64,000 nt of DNA from NCBI GenBank assembly GCA_052078155.1, contig JBQJBP010000001.1:186001-250000 (forward strand). Reading direction: 5' to 3'. The translations under genes were made by a program, and so were the position numbers. Below the pieces are notes generated by a model that worked only from the letters and a program-made list of their open reading frames with translations, did no database searches and was not told where the DNA came from. Positions 41,608-52,824 of the stretch are shown here, in pieces (the stretch's first letter is position 1; each line of letters starts with the position of its first letter). The DNA is from CAXBMB01 sp052078155. GTDB lineage: Bacteria; Pseudomonadota; Alphaproteobacteria; Kiloniellales; DSM-21159.

Positions 41608-41829
41608 ATGACGCCAAACGACGTAATCATCGAATTTCACCAGCAGGGACGCTACGTGAAGGTCTCCGCGCTGGACAGCCGGACTCTGATGGAAGTGTCG
41701 ATCGTCGGAGACCCGGCCAAAGGCGAACACTATCTGCGTCAGATGGTGTTGCAGAAATTAAAATTCGTTTTGCGCAGAAAGAAAGAAACAGCCCAACCAG
41801 CGTCCGGTCGTGGCGGTATTGTCGTTTGA
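41608..41829 (+). CDS. Small conserved protein, possibly DUF6898 family
   Basis: A 73-residue basic protein, MTPNDVIIEFHQQGRYVKVS and on, with SIVGDPAKGEHYLRQMVLQKL in the centre and a basic end. This pattern (IIEFH..G.YVKVSA.D..T..EVSIVGDP) is shared by short alphaproteobacterial proteins I associate with DUF6898; the domain number is from memory. No function is known. It lies between the cyclase gene and a dispersed repeat. Codon use looks ordinary for this genome. A GCAGAGCAG stretch lies before the ATG, so the ribosome binding site is modest. Confidence 0.65.
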   Translation: MTPNDVIIEFHQQGRYVKVSALDSRTLMEVSIVGDPAKGEHYLRQMVLQKLKFVLRRKKETAQPASGRGGIVV

Positions 41830-41870
41830 CATGTAACGGTCACAATCGGCGGAATCCTCGTTGAATCCCA

Positions 41871-42006
41871 AGAGTCAAATCGGTTTGAGTGGCCTCACTT
41901 CGCGATGACGCTTTAAGTGTGAATTTTCTTCTTTTCAATGGGTTAGAGGATGGTTCACAGCTTGCTTTCAAGCGCAGAGCGCTTCTAGCCAGGCCGATCA
42001 TGCTCT
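41871..42006 (-). repeat. Dispersed intergenic repeat, copy C
   Basis: A 136-base full-length copy on the minus strand: AGAGCATGATCGGCC at 42006 to AAACCGATTTGACTCT at 41871. Internal blocks AGAAGCGCTCTGCGCTT and GAACCATCCTC match copy E at 57167 closely. Confidence 0.85.
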
Positions 42007-42346
42007 GATTTTTGAGCCCTGTTCTTTTTCATTTGGAACCGGGAGAATTTTCCTGTCATGGGAAGAGCTCCTGCAGATTTCAAGCTTCGGATCGTGAGAG
42101 ACTCCGGTTCCGGGGGCTTGACGGGTGCAAATCTGTGGCCTACCTCTTCGCCGATAAAAAAGTGAGGCGGGGAAGGCTGTGGCAAAGGTAAGCCCTCTCA
42201 AAAACAAAGCGCAAAAGCTGAGGAGACCGGGGGACAGGTTCCCCTTAACCCTGCCTGCACTCAAAAAAAGAAACACCTCCTAAAACTGATTTGGCAAACC
42301 GGGTATCGGGAGAAACTCTCCTGAAACTTTCGGGTAGGGACGGCAA
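42007..42346. other. Leader of the liv operon
   Basis: These 340 bases between the repeat and livH contain no supported gene. A hairpin-forming GGGGGACAGGTTCCCC lies near 42229-42244. The promoter and any regulator site of the liv operon should lie here; none could be assigned. Confidence 0.4.
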
Positions 42347-43264
<918 letters not shown>

Positions 43265-43268
43265 GGTC

Positions 43269-44779
43269 ATGACAGCTCCAACAAACACAGCTTCCCAAAA
43301 GGGAGGCCGTCCTGCTCTGGACTGGCCTGAAATCCTGAAAGACGCCGGTGCGACAGCACTGGTCGCCTTTGGTCTGACCATTGCGCTGGTTGGCTTGAAA
43401 ACAGTCGACAAAAGCGCCCAGCTGACCATTGAAACTCAGTTTCCGGATGTGGCCTGGTCCATCGTTCTGATCGTGCTGGGGCGCATGGCCCTGACCATCA
43501 GCAAACAGGGCTTCCCCCTGCCGGTGCTGATCGCCTCCGCGCTGGCGGCTGTTGCATCCTGGTTCATTCCCTTCCCCAGTCAGATCCTGTTCCTGATTGC
43601 TTTCGGGGCATCTTCCATCATTGCCCTGAATGCGCTGCAGCGCATCGTGCGGCACGGCAAGGATATGGATGCGGCGGAACGGGAAAAATCCCTGGATGGC
43701 ATTGCTGTCCGCTTTCAGAAGCTTGCCCGCTATCTGGGCCCGGCTTTGCTGGCCTTCGCGCTGATCCTGCCGATGCTGCCCTTTGCGGACCGTCACGTGG
43801 TCGACATCTCGGTTCTGATCCTGACCTACATCATGCTGGGCTGGGGTCTGAACATCATCGTCGGGCTGGCCGGGTTGCTGGATCTGGGTTACGTGGCGTT
43901 CTATGCCATTGGCTCTTACTCCTACGCACTGCTGGCTTTTTACTTCGACCTGTCGTTCTGGGCCTGTCTGCCCCTGGCGGGTCTGCTGGCCGCCCTGGGT
44001 GGTCTGATGCTCGGGTTCCCGGTGCTGCGGTTGCGGGGAGACTACTTCGCCATCGTGACGTTGGGTTTCGGGGAAATCATCCGCATTGTGCTGCTGAACT
44101 GGTACACCTTTACCGGTGGGCCGGACGGCATCTCCTCCATTCCACGACCCAGCTTCTTCGGTCTGGCGACCATGTCCCGGAAAGCCAAAGACGGCCTGCC
44201 GCCTTTCCATGAGTGGTGGAACGAATCCTTTGGCTGGATTGCTGAAATCAGCTATTCGCCCATGAACCGGGTGATCTTCTTCTTCTACCTGATCCTGGCT
44301 CTGGCGCTGGTGGTGAATTTCGTGTCCATCCGTCTGCGCAAAACCAACATGGGCCGGGCCTGGGAAGCGCTGCGTGAAGACGACATCGCCTGTCAGTCTT
44401 TGGGCATCAACCGGACCAACATCAAGCTGACGGCCTTTGTGATCTCTGCCACCTTCGGCGGCCTGGCCGGGGCCTTCTTTGCCACACGGCAGGGCTTCAT
44501 CTCTCCGGAGAGTTTCACCTTCCTGGAATCGGCCATCATCCTGGCCATCGTGGTGCTGGGGGGAACGGGAAGCCAGTTGGGCGTGGTCATTGCCTCCATT
44601 GTCCTGATCGGTGCGCCGGAGCTGTTCCGTGAACTGGAACAGTATCGAATGCTGGCCTTTGGTGCCGGTATGACCCTGATCATGCTTTGGCGTCCAAGGG
44701 GACTGCTGTCCCACCGTGATCCTTCCATTCTGCTGCATGGAAACAACCCCGGATCGGCAGAGCAGAAGGAGGCCGCCCG

Positions 44780-44783
<4 letters not shown>
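43269..44783 (+). CDS. livM: Branched-chain amino acid ABC transporter permease LivM
   Basis: Second permease of the importer, 504 residues. The core contains GLAGLLDLGYVAFYAIGSYSYALL, the LRLRGDYFAIVTLGFGEIIRI motif and GGTGSQLGVVIAS near the end. It is longer than E. coli LivM because of an N-terminal region of about 120 residues with extra hydrophobic segments (about 40-115), which is usual in alphaproteobacterial relatives. It starts four bases after livH and overlaps livG by four bases (ATGA). Confidence 0.95.
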
Positions 44784-45654
<871 letters not shown>

Positions 45655-45655
<1 letters not shown>

Positions 45656-46365
45656 TGTTGAACATTCGTGGAGTTCATACCTTCTACGGGGCCATTGAAG
45701 CGCTCAAAGGCGTGGATGTGGAAGTCCGGGAAGGGGAGATTGTCACCCTGATCGGGGCCAATGGCGCCGGTAAGTCGACCCTGCTGATGACGGTCTGCGG
45801 CAACCCGCAGGCCAAATCGGGCACCATTGAATTGCGGGGCGAAGACATCACCCGCATGCCGACGCACGAAATCGTCCAACGGGGGCTGGCTCAGTCTCCC
45901 GAAGGTCGGCGGATCTTCCCGCGCATGACCGTGCGGGAAAACCTGCAGATGGGCTGCATTGTCGGCAACCAGGAGAACTTCGATCGGAATCTGGAAAAGG
46001 CTTACCACCTCTTTCCCCGTTTGAAAGAGCGACAGAACCAGCGCGGCGGTACGCTCTCCGGCGGTGAACAGCAGATGCTGGCCATTGCCCGGGCGTTGAT
46101 GAGCGAGCCCAAAGTTCTGTTGCTGGATGAGCCGTCTTTGGGCCTGGCACCGCTGGTGGTGAAGCAGATCTTCGAGGTCATCAAGCAGATCAACGAGGAA
46201 GAGGGCGTCACTGTCTTCCTGGTGGAACAGAATGCCTTCCATGCCTTGCGTCTGGCTCACCGTGGCTACGTCATGGTCAATGGTCAGATCACGCTGCAGG
46301 GAACCGGGGCTGAACTCTTGGCCAACGAGGAGGTGCGTGCCGCCTACCTCGAAGGCGGACACTGA
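45655..46365 (+). CDS. livF: Branched-chain amino acid ABC transporter ATP-binding protein LivF
   Basis: Second ATPase subunit, 236 residues, usual length. Walker A IGANGAGKSTLLM, signature LSGGEQQMLAIARAL, Walker B VLLLDEPSLGLAPL and switch His region FLVEQNAFHAL (the His is replaced by Gln, as is normal for LivF). It begins on the last base of livG and is followed after 18 bases by a small membrane gene. Confidence 0.96.
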
Positions 46366-46383
46366 GCAGGAAAGGAAAAAGAC

Positions 46384-46728
46384 ATGGAATTCATGGGAAC
46401 CACCTTGCCTGTGTTCATTGGTCTCACCCTGATCTTCTTCGGCGGTTGTGCCGTGATGACAGGGCAGGGGCTGGCCAATACCTGGCGGCCCATGTGGTTT
46501 GTGGTGCCTTATGGCCTGCTTCTGGGCTTCGGGGACCGCTTTCTGACCTACGCACTTTTTGAAGGTGAGCTTTTAAATCTTACTGGCTATGTCATTGGTT
46601 CGGCTGTCTTAATCTCTATCGCGGCTGTTTCATACCGACTGACACAGGTCAATAAGATGATCGTTCAGTACCCCTGGCTCTATGAGCGTCAGGGTCTGTT
46701 GTCCTGGCGTGAAAAAGAAAGCGCCTAG
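46384..46728 (+). CDS. Small membrane protein of the liv operon (DUF6867-like)
   Basis: A 114-residue protein with three or four hydrophobic segments (TLPVFIGLTLIFFGGCAVMTG, MWFVVPYGLLLGFGDRFL, YVIGSAVLISIAAVSYRLT) and a basic C-terminus (YPWLYERQGLLSWREKE). I associate this with DUF6867, which occurs in liv operons of Rhodospirillales-type bacteria; the number is from memory. GGAAAGGAAAAAG lies before the ATG. An accessory role in the transporter is suggested by operon place only. Confidence 0.7.
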   Translation: MEFMGTTLPVFIGLTLIFFGGCAVMTGQGLANTWRPMWFVVPYGLLLGFGDRFLTYALFEGELLNLTGYVIGSAVLISIAAVSYRLTQVNKMIVQYPWLYERQGLLSWREKESA

Positions 46729-46737
46729 GTTTACTTC

Positions 46738-46762
46738 GTCCCCGTTTCGGCGGGGACGGAAA
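46738..46762 (+). terminator. Hairpin between the small liv gene and livJ
   Basis: GTCCCCG pairs with CGGGGAC around TTTCGG, followed by GGAAACTCTT. There is no clean T run, so it may be a processing or attenuating hairpin that lets livJ be expressed separately and more strongly. Confidence 0.45.
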
Positions 46763-46884
46763 CTCTTGCGGGTGAAGCTTAAAGTGGTAGTCTGAGACCT
46801 GTTTTTCATAGCAGGTTTCAGAAAAGACCCATCAAAGGGCAGACCGCCTGCATGACCTCCGCTAACTCAACAGGGAGAAGCTAA

Positions 46885-48003
46885 ATGCGGAAAACTTCTA
46901 TTGCACTGGCTGCAGCTGCAGCCGTGATCGCTGGTGGCATGGGCCTGGCCCAGGCTGGCGAAATCAAAGTGGCCACCGTTGGCCCCATCACCGGTCAGTA
47001 CGCTGCCTTTGGTGAGCAGATGAAGCGTGGCCTGGAAATGGCTGTGGCTGACATCAACGCTGCCGGTGGTGTTAACGGTGACATGCTGGTTGGCATCATC
47101 GGGGATGACGCCTGTGATCCGAAACAGGCTGTGGCTGTAGCTAACAAGCTGGTGGGTGACGAAGTTGCTTTCGTGGCCGGTCACTTCTGCTCCAGCTCTT
47201 CCATCCCTGCTTCTGCTGTTTACGCAGAAGAAGGTATCCTGATGATCTCTCCGGCTTCCACCAACCCGTCTCTGACGGACGAAGCTCAGGCCAAAGGCTG
47301 GAACAACGTGCACCGCGTCTGCGGCCGTGACGATGCCCAGGGCCTGGTTGCCGGTAACTTCCTGGCAGACAGCTACAAAGGCCCCAAAGTTGCGATCCTG
47401 CACGACAAGACCGCATACGGTAAGGGTCTGGCCGACGAAACCCGCAAGCAGTTCAACGCCCGTGGCGAAACCGAAGCTCTCTACGAAGCTTACACCGCTG
47501 GTGAAAAAGACTACTCTGCTCTGGTTTCCAAGATGAAAGCTGCTGGTATCGAAGCTTTCTACGTCGGTGGTTACCACACCGAAGCTGGTCTGATGATCCG
47601 TCAGGCTCAGGAACAGGGGTACAACCCGCAGCTGGTTTCCGGTGACGCTCTGGTGACCGATGAGTTCTGGAAGATCACTGGTGAAGCCGGTGCCGGTACC
47701 ATCATGACCTTCGCTCCCGATCCTCGTAAACTGGACAGCGCCAAAGACCTGGTCGCCAAGTTCCGTGCAGATGGTTATGAGCCCGAAGGCTACACCCTCT
47801 ACACCTACGCTGCCATGCAGGTCTTCGCACAGGCTGCCGCTGCTGCTGGTTCCACCGATGTGGACGCTGTGTCTGCTGCCATCCGCGGCAACAGCTTCGA
47901 CACCGTGCTGGGCAACCTGACCTTCGACGACAAGGGCGACGTTAAGAACCCTGAGTACGTCTGGTACGAATGGCAGAACGGTCAGTACAACGAGAAGATG
48001 TAA
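46885..48003 (+). CDS. livJ: Branched-chain amino acid ABC transporter substrate-binding protein LivJ
   Basis: Periplasmic binding protein of the importer, 372 residues. The signal peptide MRKTSIALAAAAAVIAGGMGLAQA is cut before GEIKVATVGPITG. The family motifs GEQMKRGLEMAVADINAAGG, HFCSSSSIPASAVYAEEG and SPASTNPSLT are clear. Codon choice differs from the rest of the operon: GCT, GGT, AAC and GAA are strongly preferred, as expected for a very highly expressed protein. ACAGGGAGAAGC precedes the ATG. A 156-base gap with a hairpin separates it from the permease/ATPase genes. Confidence 0.95.
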   Translation: MRKTSIALAAAAAVIAGGMGLAQAGEIKVATVGPITGQYAAFGEQMKRGLEMAVADINAAGGVNGDMLVGIIGDDACDPKQAVAVANKLVGDEVAFVAGHFCSSSSIPASAVYAEEGILMISPASTNPSLTDEAQAKGWNNVHRVCGRDDAQGLVAGNFLADSYKGPKVAILHDKTAYGKGLADETRKQFNARGETEALYEAYTAGEKDYSALVSKMKAAGIEAFYVGGYHTEAGLMIRQAQEQGYNPQLVSGDALVTDEFWKITGEAGAGTIMTFAPDPRKLDSAKDLVAKFRADGYEPEGYTLYTYAAMQVFAQAAAAAGSTDVDAVSAAIRGNSFDTVLGNLTFDDKGDVKNPEYVWYEWQNGQYNEKM

Positions 48004-48030
48004 GTCTTCGTACTGCAGATCTGAAAAAAA

Positions 48031-48063
48031 GGCGGTCCGGACGAAAGTCCGGGCCGTTTTTTT
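48031..48063 (+). terminator. Terminator after livJ
   Basis: GGCGGTCCGGAC pairs with GTCCGGGCCG around GAAA, followed by TTTTTTT. It is a strong stem with a stable tetraloop. Confidence 0.92.
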
Positions 48064-48140
48064 ATGTCTGATGGGAGAGCTGTTTCACGCTTTATCACCT
48101 AACGATGTACCTAAAGAGACTGGAATCTAGCGGTTTCACG

Positions 48141-49055
48141 TCAAGCGATCTGGCTCCAGGTTTTCAGCCTGTCGCGCAGGAGGCTGTTAAAGCCCTCTGT
48201 ATCTTCCAGATGCGGTGTGTGCCCGCAGTCTTTAAGAAGCCACTCTTGGGCGTTAGGGCAGTTGGTCAGCCAGAAATCTGCCACGGCTTGGTCATAGAAA
48301 TGGGATTTGCCCCCATGGGCTATGAGTACCGGCAGGGTGAGCTCAGGCAGCAGGGTGCGGAAATCCTGATCCAGCAATGAGCGCCAGAGGCGGGAGAGAA
48401 AGGCCGGATCACCGCTTTCTTTGATCTCCCCCACCCAGGCCAGATGTTCAGACGGCTGGGTCTTTGGGTCGGCAAAGAGGGCAGGCTCAAAAAAGGAACA
48501 GTAGTCTTCCCAGGCTGTTTCCATCAGGGTCAGGATCTGCTCGTTCACTGCGGCTGTCATGCCGCGGGCACCCTGTTGCCAGCTGTCATCCAGCAGCACC
48601 TTTGGCGTCATGTCTTCAACAATCAGGCCCTTCAGTTGTCCCGGATTGTGCTGCTGGAGATAGCTGAGCCAGACCTGTGCCCCCAGCGACCAGCCAAGGC
48701 CATACACATCGTCCAGTTGGAGGGTGTCGATCAAACAGCCAAGATCGTTCGCCAACAGCGCCATGCTGGGTTCGGTTTCTCCTTTGTTTGAGCGTCCATG
48801 ACCTCTCAGGTCTGGTGCAACCAGGTGAAAATCCTGTGCCAGAGCACGCAGCTGAGGCAGGAAAAAGCGGGCCTGGGCGCCAAAACCATGGACCAAAATC
48901 AGACTCGGATTTTCCCGTGATCCGGCCTCCAGATACGAAAGCCTGGCACCATCCTCGCTGTTGAAAAACCGGCGTGTTGCCCCGCGGTCATCGTCTGTTG
49001 TGGTGGATGAAGCCTGAGAACCAGCAGGGGACGATCTGGTTGGTGACGCGGTCAT
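48141..49055 (-). CDS. Alpha/beta hydrolase
   Basis: A 304-residue alpha/beta-hydrolase. The oxyanion motif is LILVHGFGAQARFFLPQL, the nucleophile elbow GLGWSLGAQVWL (Ser near residue 137), the acid region LPVLIAHGGKSHFYDQ and the His in LLKDCGHTPHLED. The first 40 residues are polar, rich in Ser and Thr and probably disordered. I start at the ATG at 49055, preceded by AAAGGAAAAG, not at an ATG 14 codons upstream. It is divergent from the TetR-led operon. Substrate unknown. Confidence 0.85.
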   Translation of the reverse strand: MTASPTRSSPAGSQASSTTTDDDRGATRRFFNSEDGARLSYLEAGSRENPSLILVHGFGAQARFFLPQLRALAQDFHLVAPDLRGHGRSNKGETEPSMALLANDLGCLIDTLQLDDVYGLGWSLGAQVWLSYLQQHNPGQLKGLIVEDMTPKVLLDDSWQQGARGMTAAVNEQILTLMETAWEDYCSFFEPALFADPKTQPSEHLAWVGEIKESGDPAFLSRLWRSLLDQDFRTLLPELTLPVLIAHGGKSHFYDQAVADFWLTNCPNAQEWLLKDCGHTPHLEDTEGFNSLLRDRLKTWSQIA

Positions 49056-49322
49056 TCTTTTCCTTTGGCTCCTGATACTGGTGGTTTTTGCAGGCAATGG
49101 TCAGACAAGCAGTTTGGGATCCTGCTTAACCGATATGACTCTGGGAGCCTGTAGCAGGGTCCGCAGACGGTTGCCTGAATGCAGATGAAAACTGCTGCTT
49201 TGTAGCAGGAAAACACGAGGATTGCAGCTTGACAGAGGATTGCTCCATAACACAACATGAGAATCGATTCATGTTTCATTTAATGGTGAGTGGAAACTGG
49301 TTTGAGCAGGGTTTCAGTACAG

Positions 49323-49976
49323 ATGTCAGGTGATGTTGGCGGCGTGGTCGTTCGCGAAGACGCGGGCGATGTGAAGAATGTCGAGCCAAAAACCAAACGC
49401 GGCAAGGCCACGCAACAGCGATTGATCGAGGCCGCAATTGTGGAGTTTGGACAACGCGGATTTCACGAGGCGTCAGTGGATTCCATTACCCAGCGGGCCG
49501 CCTGCGCGCAGGGCACCTTCTACATCTATTTTGCGAGCAAAGAGGAGTTGTTCCGGACCGCTCTTGCCCAGATGGGGCAGCAGGTTCGTAGTCATCTGAC
49601 ACAGGAAATGGACAGGGCCGAGAACCGGCTGGAGGCTGAGCGCCTGGGCCTGGAAGCCTTTGTGAGTTTTGTCCGAGCCAACCCGGGTTTGTATCGCCTT
49701 GTAATGGAAGCCCAGTTTGTCGATGAGGCGGCCTATCAGCAGTACTTCATGGATTTCGGCCGGGCCTATGCAGCAAAGCTGGATGAGGCTGTTGCCCAGG
49801 GGGAAATCACCGAGGGACCTGGTGAAGAGCGGGCCTGGGCGATCATGGGGATCTCCCTCTTCATGGGGTTGCGCTACGGCCTGTGGGAACAGGACAAACC
49901 TGTGTCTGAAGTTGTCGCCCCGGTTCTGGCCATGTTGGCGCAAGGTCTGGCTGTGCCGCCAAAAACAGGCGCGTGA
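49323..49976 (+). CDS. TetR-family transcriptional regulator
   Basis: A 217-residue regulator. The N-terminal helix-turn-helix (about residues 25-70) reads TQQRLIEAAIVEFGQRGFHE then VDSITQRAACAQGTFYIYFASKEELF, the TetR pattern. The C-terminal ligand domain (about 90-215) is helical. The start is placed at the ATG at 49323; an in-frame GTG 11 codons upstream is possible. Its stop overlaps the start of the next gene (GTGA), so it is part of the acyl-CoA operon it probably represses, likely relieved by an acyl-CoA ligand. Confidence 0.9.
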   Translation: MSGDVGGVVVREDAGDVKNVEPKTKRGKATQQRLIEAAIVEFGQRGFHEASVDSITQRAACAQGTFYIYFASKEELFRTALAQMGQQVRSHLTQEMDRAENRLEAERLGLEAFVSFVRANPGLYRLVMEAQFVDEAAYQQYFMDFGRAYAAKLDEAVAQGEITEGPGEERAWAIMGISLFMGLRYGLWEQDKPVSEVVAPVLAMLAQGLAVPPKTGA

Positions 49977-50764
49977 CGGTGACTTTTCAGGAACAGCAAG
50001 CCAGCAATCTGGTGACCTATCGTCGGCAGGGCGCGCGGGTCTACCTTCGTCTGAACCGACCCGACCGTCACAATGCTCTGGTGCCGGAACTGATGGCCGC
50101 ACTCCTTTCTGCCCTCAACAGAGCAGGGCAGGAGGAAGGGCTGGTGGCTTTGGTGCTTGAGGCCGAAGGCCGGTCCTTTTCTACCGGGGGAGATGTCGGG
50201 CGGTTCTACGAAGAAAGAGAGCGCATAGAGGATTACGCCCAGGAACTGGTTGGGCAGCTGAACCAGGCCATTCTGGCCCTTGTCGACCTCCCCATTCCGG
50301 TGATTTCCCGGGTACAGGGGCCCATTACCGGCGGTTCGCTGGGATTGATGCTGGCCAGTGACCTGGTGGCGATGGCAGACGACGCCTTTCTGGCGCCTTA
50401 CTACGTCAATGTGGGCTTTTCCCCCGATGGCGGCTGGGCGGCCCTTTTGCCGTCGCGCATAGGAGCCGGGCGCGCAAAAGAGATACAGCTGTTGAACCGA
50501 CACGTCAGTGCCCAGGAAGCGCTGACTTTGGGATTGGCGACGGCCATTGCCCCCGCAGGCGAACTACCGGATCTGGTTGAAAGCTGGCTGCGCACGCTGG
50601 AGGACAAGGTCAGCCTGGGTCTTCGTGCGGCCAAAGGGGCGCTGCTGTCGCCTGAGCAACGATCAGCCCTCGCATCGGGCCTGGAGCGGGAGCGTCAGCT
50701 CTTTGTCGCGCAGGTGGGACACCCGCAGGTGATCGAGGGGCTGCGCAGGTTTCTCGGCAGGTAA
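49973..50764 (+). CDS. Enoyl-CoA hydratase/isomerase family protein
   Basis: A 263-residue crotonase-fold protein. The first oxyanion segment is EAEGRSFSTGGDVGRFYEE and the second RVQGPITGGSLGLMLASDLVAMA. The usual catalytic Glu pair is not obvious: the first position reads ITGGS and the second NVGFSPDGGWAALLP, with Asp in place of a Glu. This leaves hydratase activity uncertain and could indicate an isomerase or hydrolase. The GTG at 49973 overlaps the TetR stop by four bases. It is the second gene of a five-gene set. Confidence 0.85.
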   Translation: MTVTFQEQQASNLVTYRRQGARVYLRLNRPDRHNALVPELMAALLSALNRAGQEEGLVALVLEAEGRSFSTGGDVGRFYEERERIEDYAQELVGQLNQAILALVDLPIPVISRVQGPITGGSLGLMLASDLVAMADDAFLAPYYVNVGFSPDGGWAALLPSRIGAGRAKEIQLLNRHVSAQEALTLGLATAIAPAGELPDLVESWLRTLEDKVSLGLRAAKGALLSPEQRSALASGLERERQLFVAQVGHPQVIEGLRRFLGR

Positions 50765-50804
50765 CACAACAAAAGAAAGAGCAGTGAGAGGGAACAGGGC
50801 AGGG

Positions 50805-52400
50805 ATGTCGTTTGTCTTTGATATTGCCGCCAAACGGGCCGAATTGAACCCGGACAAGGTGGCGCTTACAGAACTGGCCAGCGGTGAAAAACTGACCTTT
50901 CGGGCGCTCAATGCGCGAGCCGAAGGCTGCGCCCGGGCGTTTCTGACACAGGGCCTTGTTGCCGGTGACCGGGTTGCGATCCTGTGCCACAACCGCAGTG
51001 CCTTTTTTGAAATTCTCTTTGCCTGCGCCAAGGCCCGTCTTGTGCTGGTGCCGCTGAACTGGCGCCTGACGCCAGCAGAACTCTCCCCGTTGCTGCAGGA
51101 TTGCGGGGCCACAGTACTTCTGCATGATGCGCCCACGGCGGAACTGGCAGTCTCACTAGGCTCACTGGTGGGCGCTGACGCGGAGGCCTCTGATGTCACC
51201 TTGGTGCCTATCTCTGAAGCCAATCAGCAGGCACCTTATGGCAGCTATCAGGCGCTTCGTAACGTAGGCATGGAAGCGCAGGCTCTGGAGCCTACAAGCT
51301 TCGATACCCTGTGGCCCAGCGATGGTCTCTGGTACTTGCTCTACACCTCCGGCACGACCGGGGTGCCAAAGGCGGTGAAACAGACCTTCGGCATGGCCTA
51401 TGCCAACGCCACCAACATTGGCCAACCCATGAGCCTGTGTGAAACGGACGTGACGCCGAATTTCCTGCCGCTTTTTCACACCGCCGGGATCAATCTGCTG
51501 ACCCTGCCTACCTTGATGGTCGGCGGGTCTGTAGAGGTGTTGCCCGGCTTTGATCTGGATCTCTTTTTTGATCTCATCTCTGATTCCGTCATCACGGCCT
51601 TGCTGGCGGTTCCGACCGTATACCAGTTGCTGGCCCAGCATCCGCGGTTTGAAGAAACCGACCTGACCTCTGTCCGTCACTGGTCCTCTGGCGGTGCACC
51701 CCTGCCCAATAGTCTGGTGGATCTTTACGGCCAGAGGGGCGTTACCATCTGTCAGGGCTATGGCATGACGGAAACCGGCCCCACGGTCTTCTTGATGGAT
51801 GAGGCGTCGGTTCCGAAAAAACTGGGGTCGGTTGGCCGTGCCCAGTTGCTGGCAGAGGTGAAAGTCGTGGATGGCCAGGGGCTTGATGTCCCGGCGGGAG
51901 AGGCCGGGGAGCTGCTGGTCAGGGGACCAGGGGTGACGCCGGGATACTGGAACCGGCCTGCGGCCAATGCTGAAACCTTTACACCGGAGGGGTGGCTGAA
52001 AACCGGGGACGTGGCCCGTCGGGATGCAGAGGGCTATGTCTACATCGTTGACCGCATCAAGGATCTCTACATCTCTGGCGGGGAAAACGTGTACCCGGCA
52101 GAGGTTGAAAAGGTCCTGCTGGCCCATCCCGGTGTTCTGGAAGCTTCCGTTCTGGGCATCCCCGACACCAAATGGGGGGAGGTGGGGTGTGCTTTTGTGC
52201 AGGCCCGTGAGGGGGCTGAGCTCTCAGCCGAAAGCCTCAGGAAACACTGCAAAGCCCAACTGGCCAGCTACAAGATCCCAAAGATCTTCCGTTTCTGCAG
52301 GGATTACCCGCGCACACCGGCTGGCAAAATCCAGAAACACCTGCTGAAGGCCCAGTACCTGAAAGAAGGACTGCTGGCGGAGGGCATGATTCGTGACTGA
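50805..52400 (+). CDS. Acyl-CoA synthetase (AMP-binding)
   Basis: Activates a carboxylic acid to its CoA thioester via an acyl-adenylate; 531 residues. Core motifs are the phosphate loop YTSGTTGVPKAVKQT, the GYGMTETGPTVF region, the TGDVARRDAEGYVYIVDRIKD hinge and the catalytic Lys in RTPAGKIQKHLL. The ATG at 50805 follows AACAGGGCAGGG and is preferred over a GTG seven codons earlier. The stop overlaps the next gene by eight bases. Substrate length or aromaticity cannot be read out; with hydratase-like neighbours a fatty or aryl-alkanoic acid is plausible. Confidence 0.93.
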   Translation: MSFVFDIAAKRAELNPDKVALTELASGEKLTFRALNARAEGCARAFLTQGLVAGDRVAILCHNRSAFFEILFACAKARLVLVPLNWRLTPAELSPLLQDCGATVLLHDAPTAELAVSLGSLVGADAEASDVTLVPISEANQQAPYGSYQALRNVGMEAQALEPTSFDTLWPSDGLWYLLYTSGTTGVPKAVKQTFGMAYANATNIGQPMSLCETDVTPNFLPLFHTAGINLLTLPTLMVGGSVEVLPGFDLDLFFDLISDSVITALLAVPTVYQLLAQHPRFEETDLTSVRHWSSGGAPLPNSLVDLYGQRGVTICQGYGMTETGPTVFLMDEASVPKKLGSVGRAQLLAEVKVVDGQGLDVPAGEAGELLVRGPGVTPGYWNRPAANAETFTPEGWLKTGDVARRDAEGYVYIVDRIKDLYISGGENVYPAEVEKVLLAHPGVLEASVLGIPDTKWGEVGCAFVQAREGAELSAESLRKHCKAQLASYKIPKIFRFCRDYPRTPAGKIQKHLLKAQYLKEGLLAEGMIRD

Positions 52401-52824
52401 GCAGCATGACGACCTGCCCGCAGTTGGCAGCCTGCTAACCCGGGAGAAGGTGTTTACCCAGGCAGATTTTGACCTCTTTGCTGAAATCAGCGGCGACAAC
52501 AACCCGATCCATGTGGACCCGGATTTCTCTGCCCGCACGGCTTTTGGCCGAACGGTGTCTCACGGCATGTTGCTTTACAGCTGTCTGTGGGGGCTGTTGC
52601 GGGAACACTTCCCGGGCGCCCGGCAGATGTCCCAGGACCTGATGTTTCCAGCACCGACCTACTGCGATGAACAGCTGAACATACAGCTCGAAGTTCTTGG
52701 TTATCCGGCTGCCGGTCGCTGTGAACTGTCGGTGTCTGTCGTTAAGCAGGACGGTGGCGAAAAGACCCTTACCGGTAAAACAGTGATTGAGTGGGATCTG
52801 ATCCCTTCGGGAGCAGCGGCATGA
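52393..52824 (+). CDS. MaoC-like dehydratase, first of a pair
   Basis: A 143-residue hot-dog-fold hydratase. The catalytic motif is intact: FAEISGDNNPIHVDPDFSARTAFGRTVSHGMLLYSC, with the Asp and His of the G-D-x-N-P-x-H signature. The GTG at 52393 overlaps the synthetase stop, and its own stop overlaps the next ATG. MaoC proteins hydrate enoyl-CoA to (R)-3-hydroxyacyl-CoA; here a possible link to the PHA synthase far upstream is only speculation. Confidence 0.88.
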   Translation: MTEQHDDLPAVGSLLTREKVFTQADFDLFAEISGDNNPIHVDPDFSARTAFGRTVSHGMLLYSCLWGLLREHFPGARQMSQDLMFPAPTYCDEQLNIQLEVLGYPAAGRCELSVSVVKQDGGEKTLTGKTVIEWDLIPSGAAA

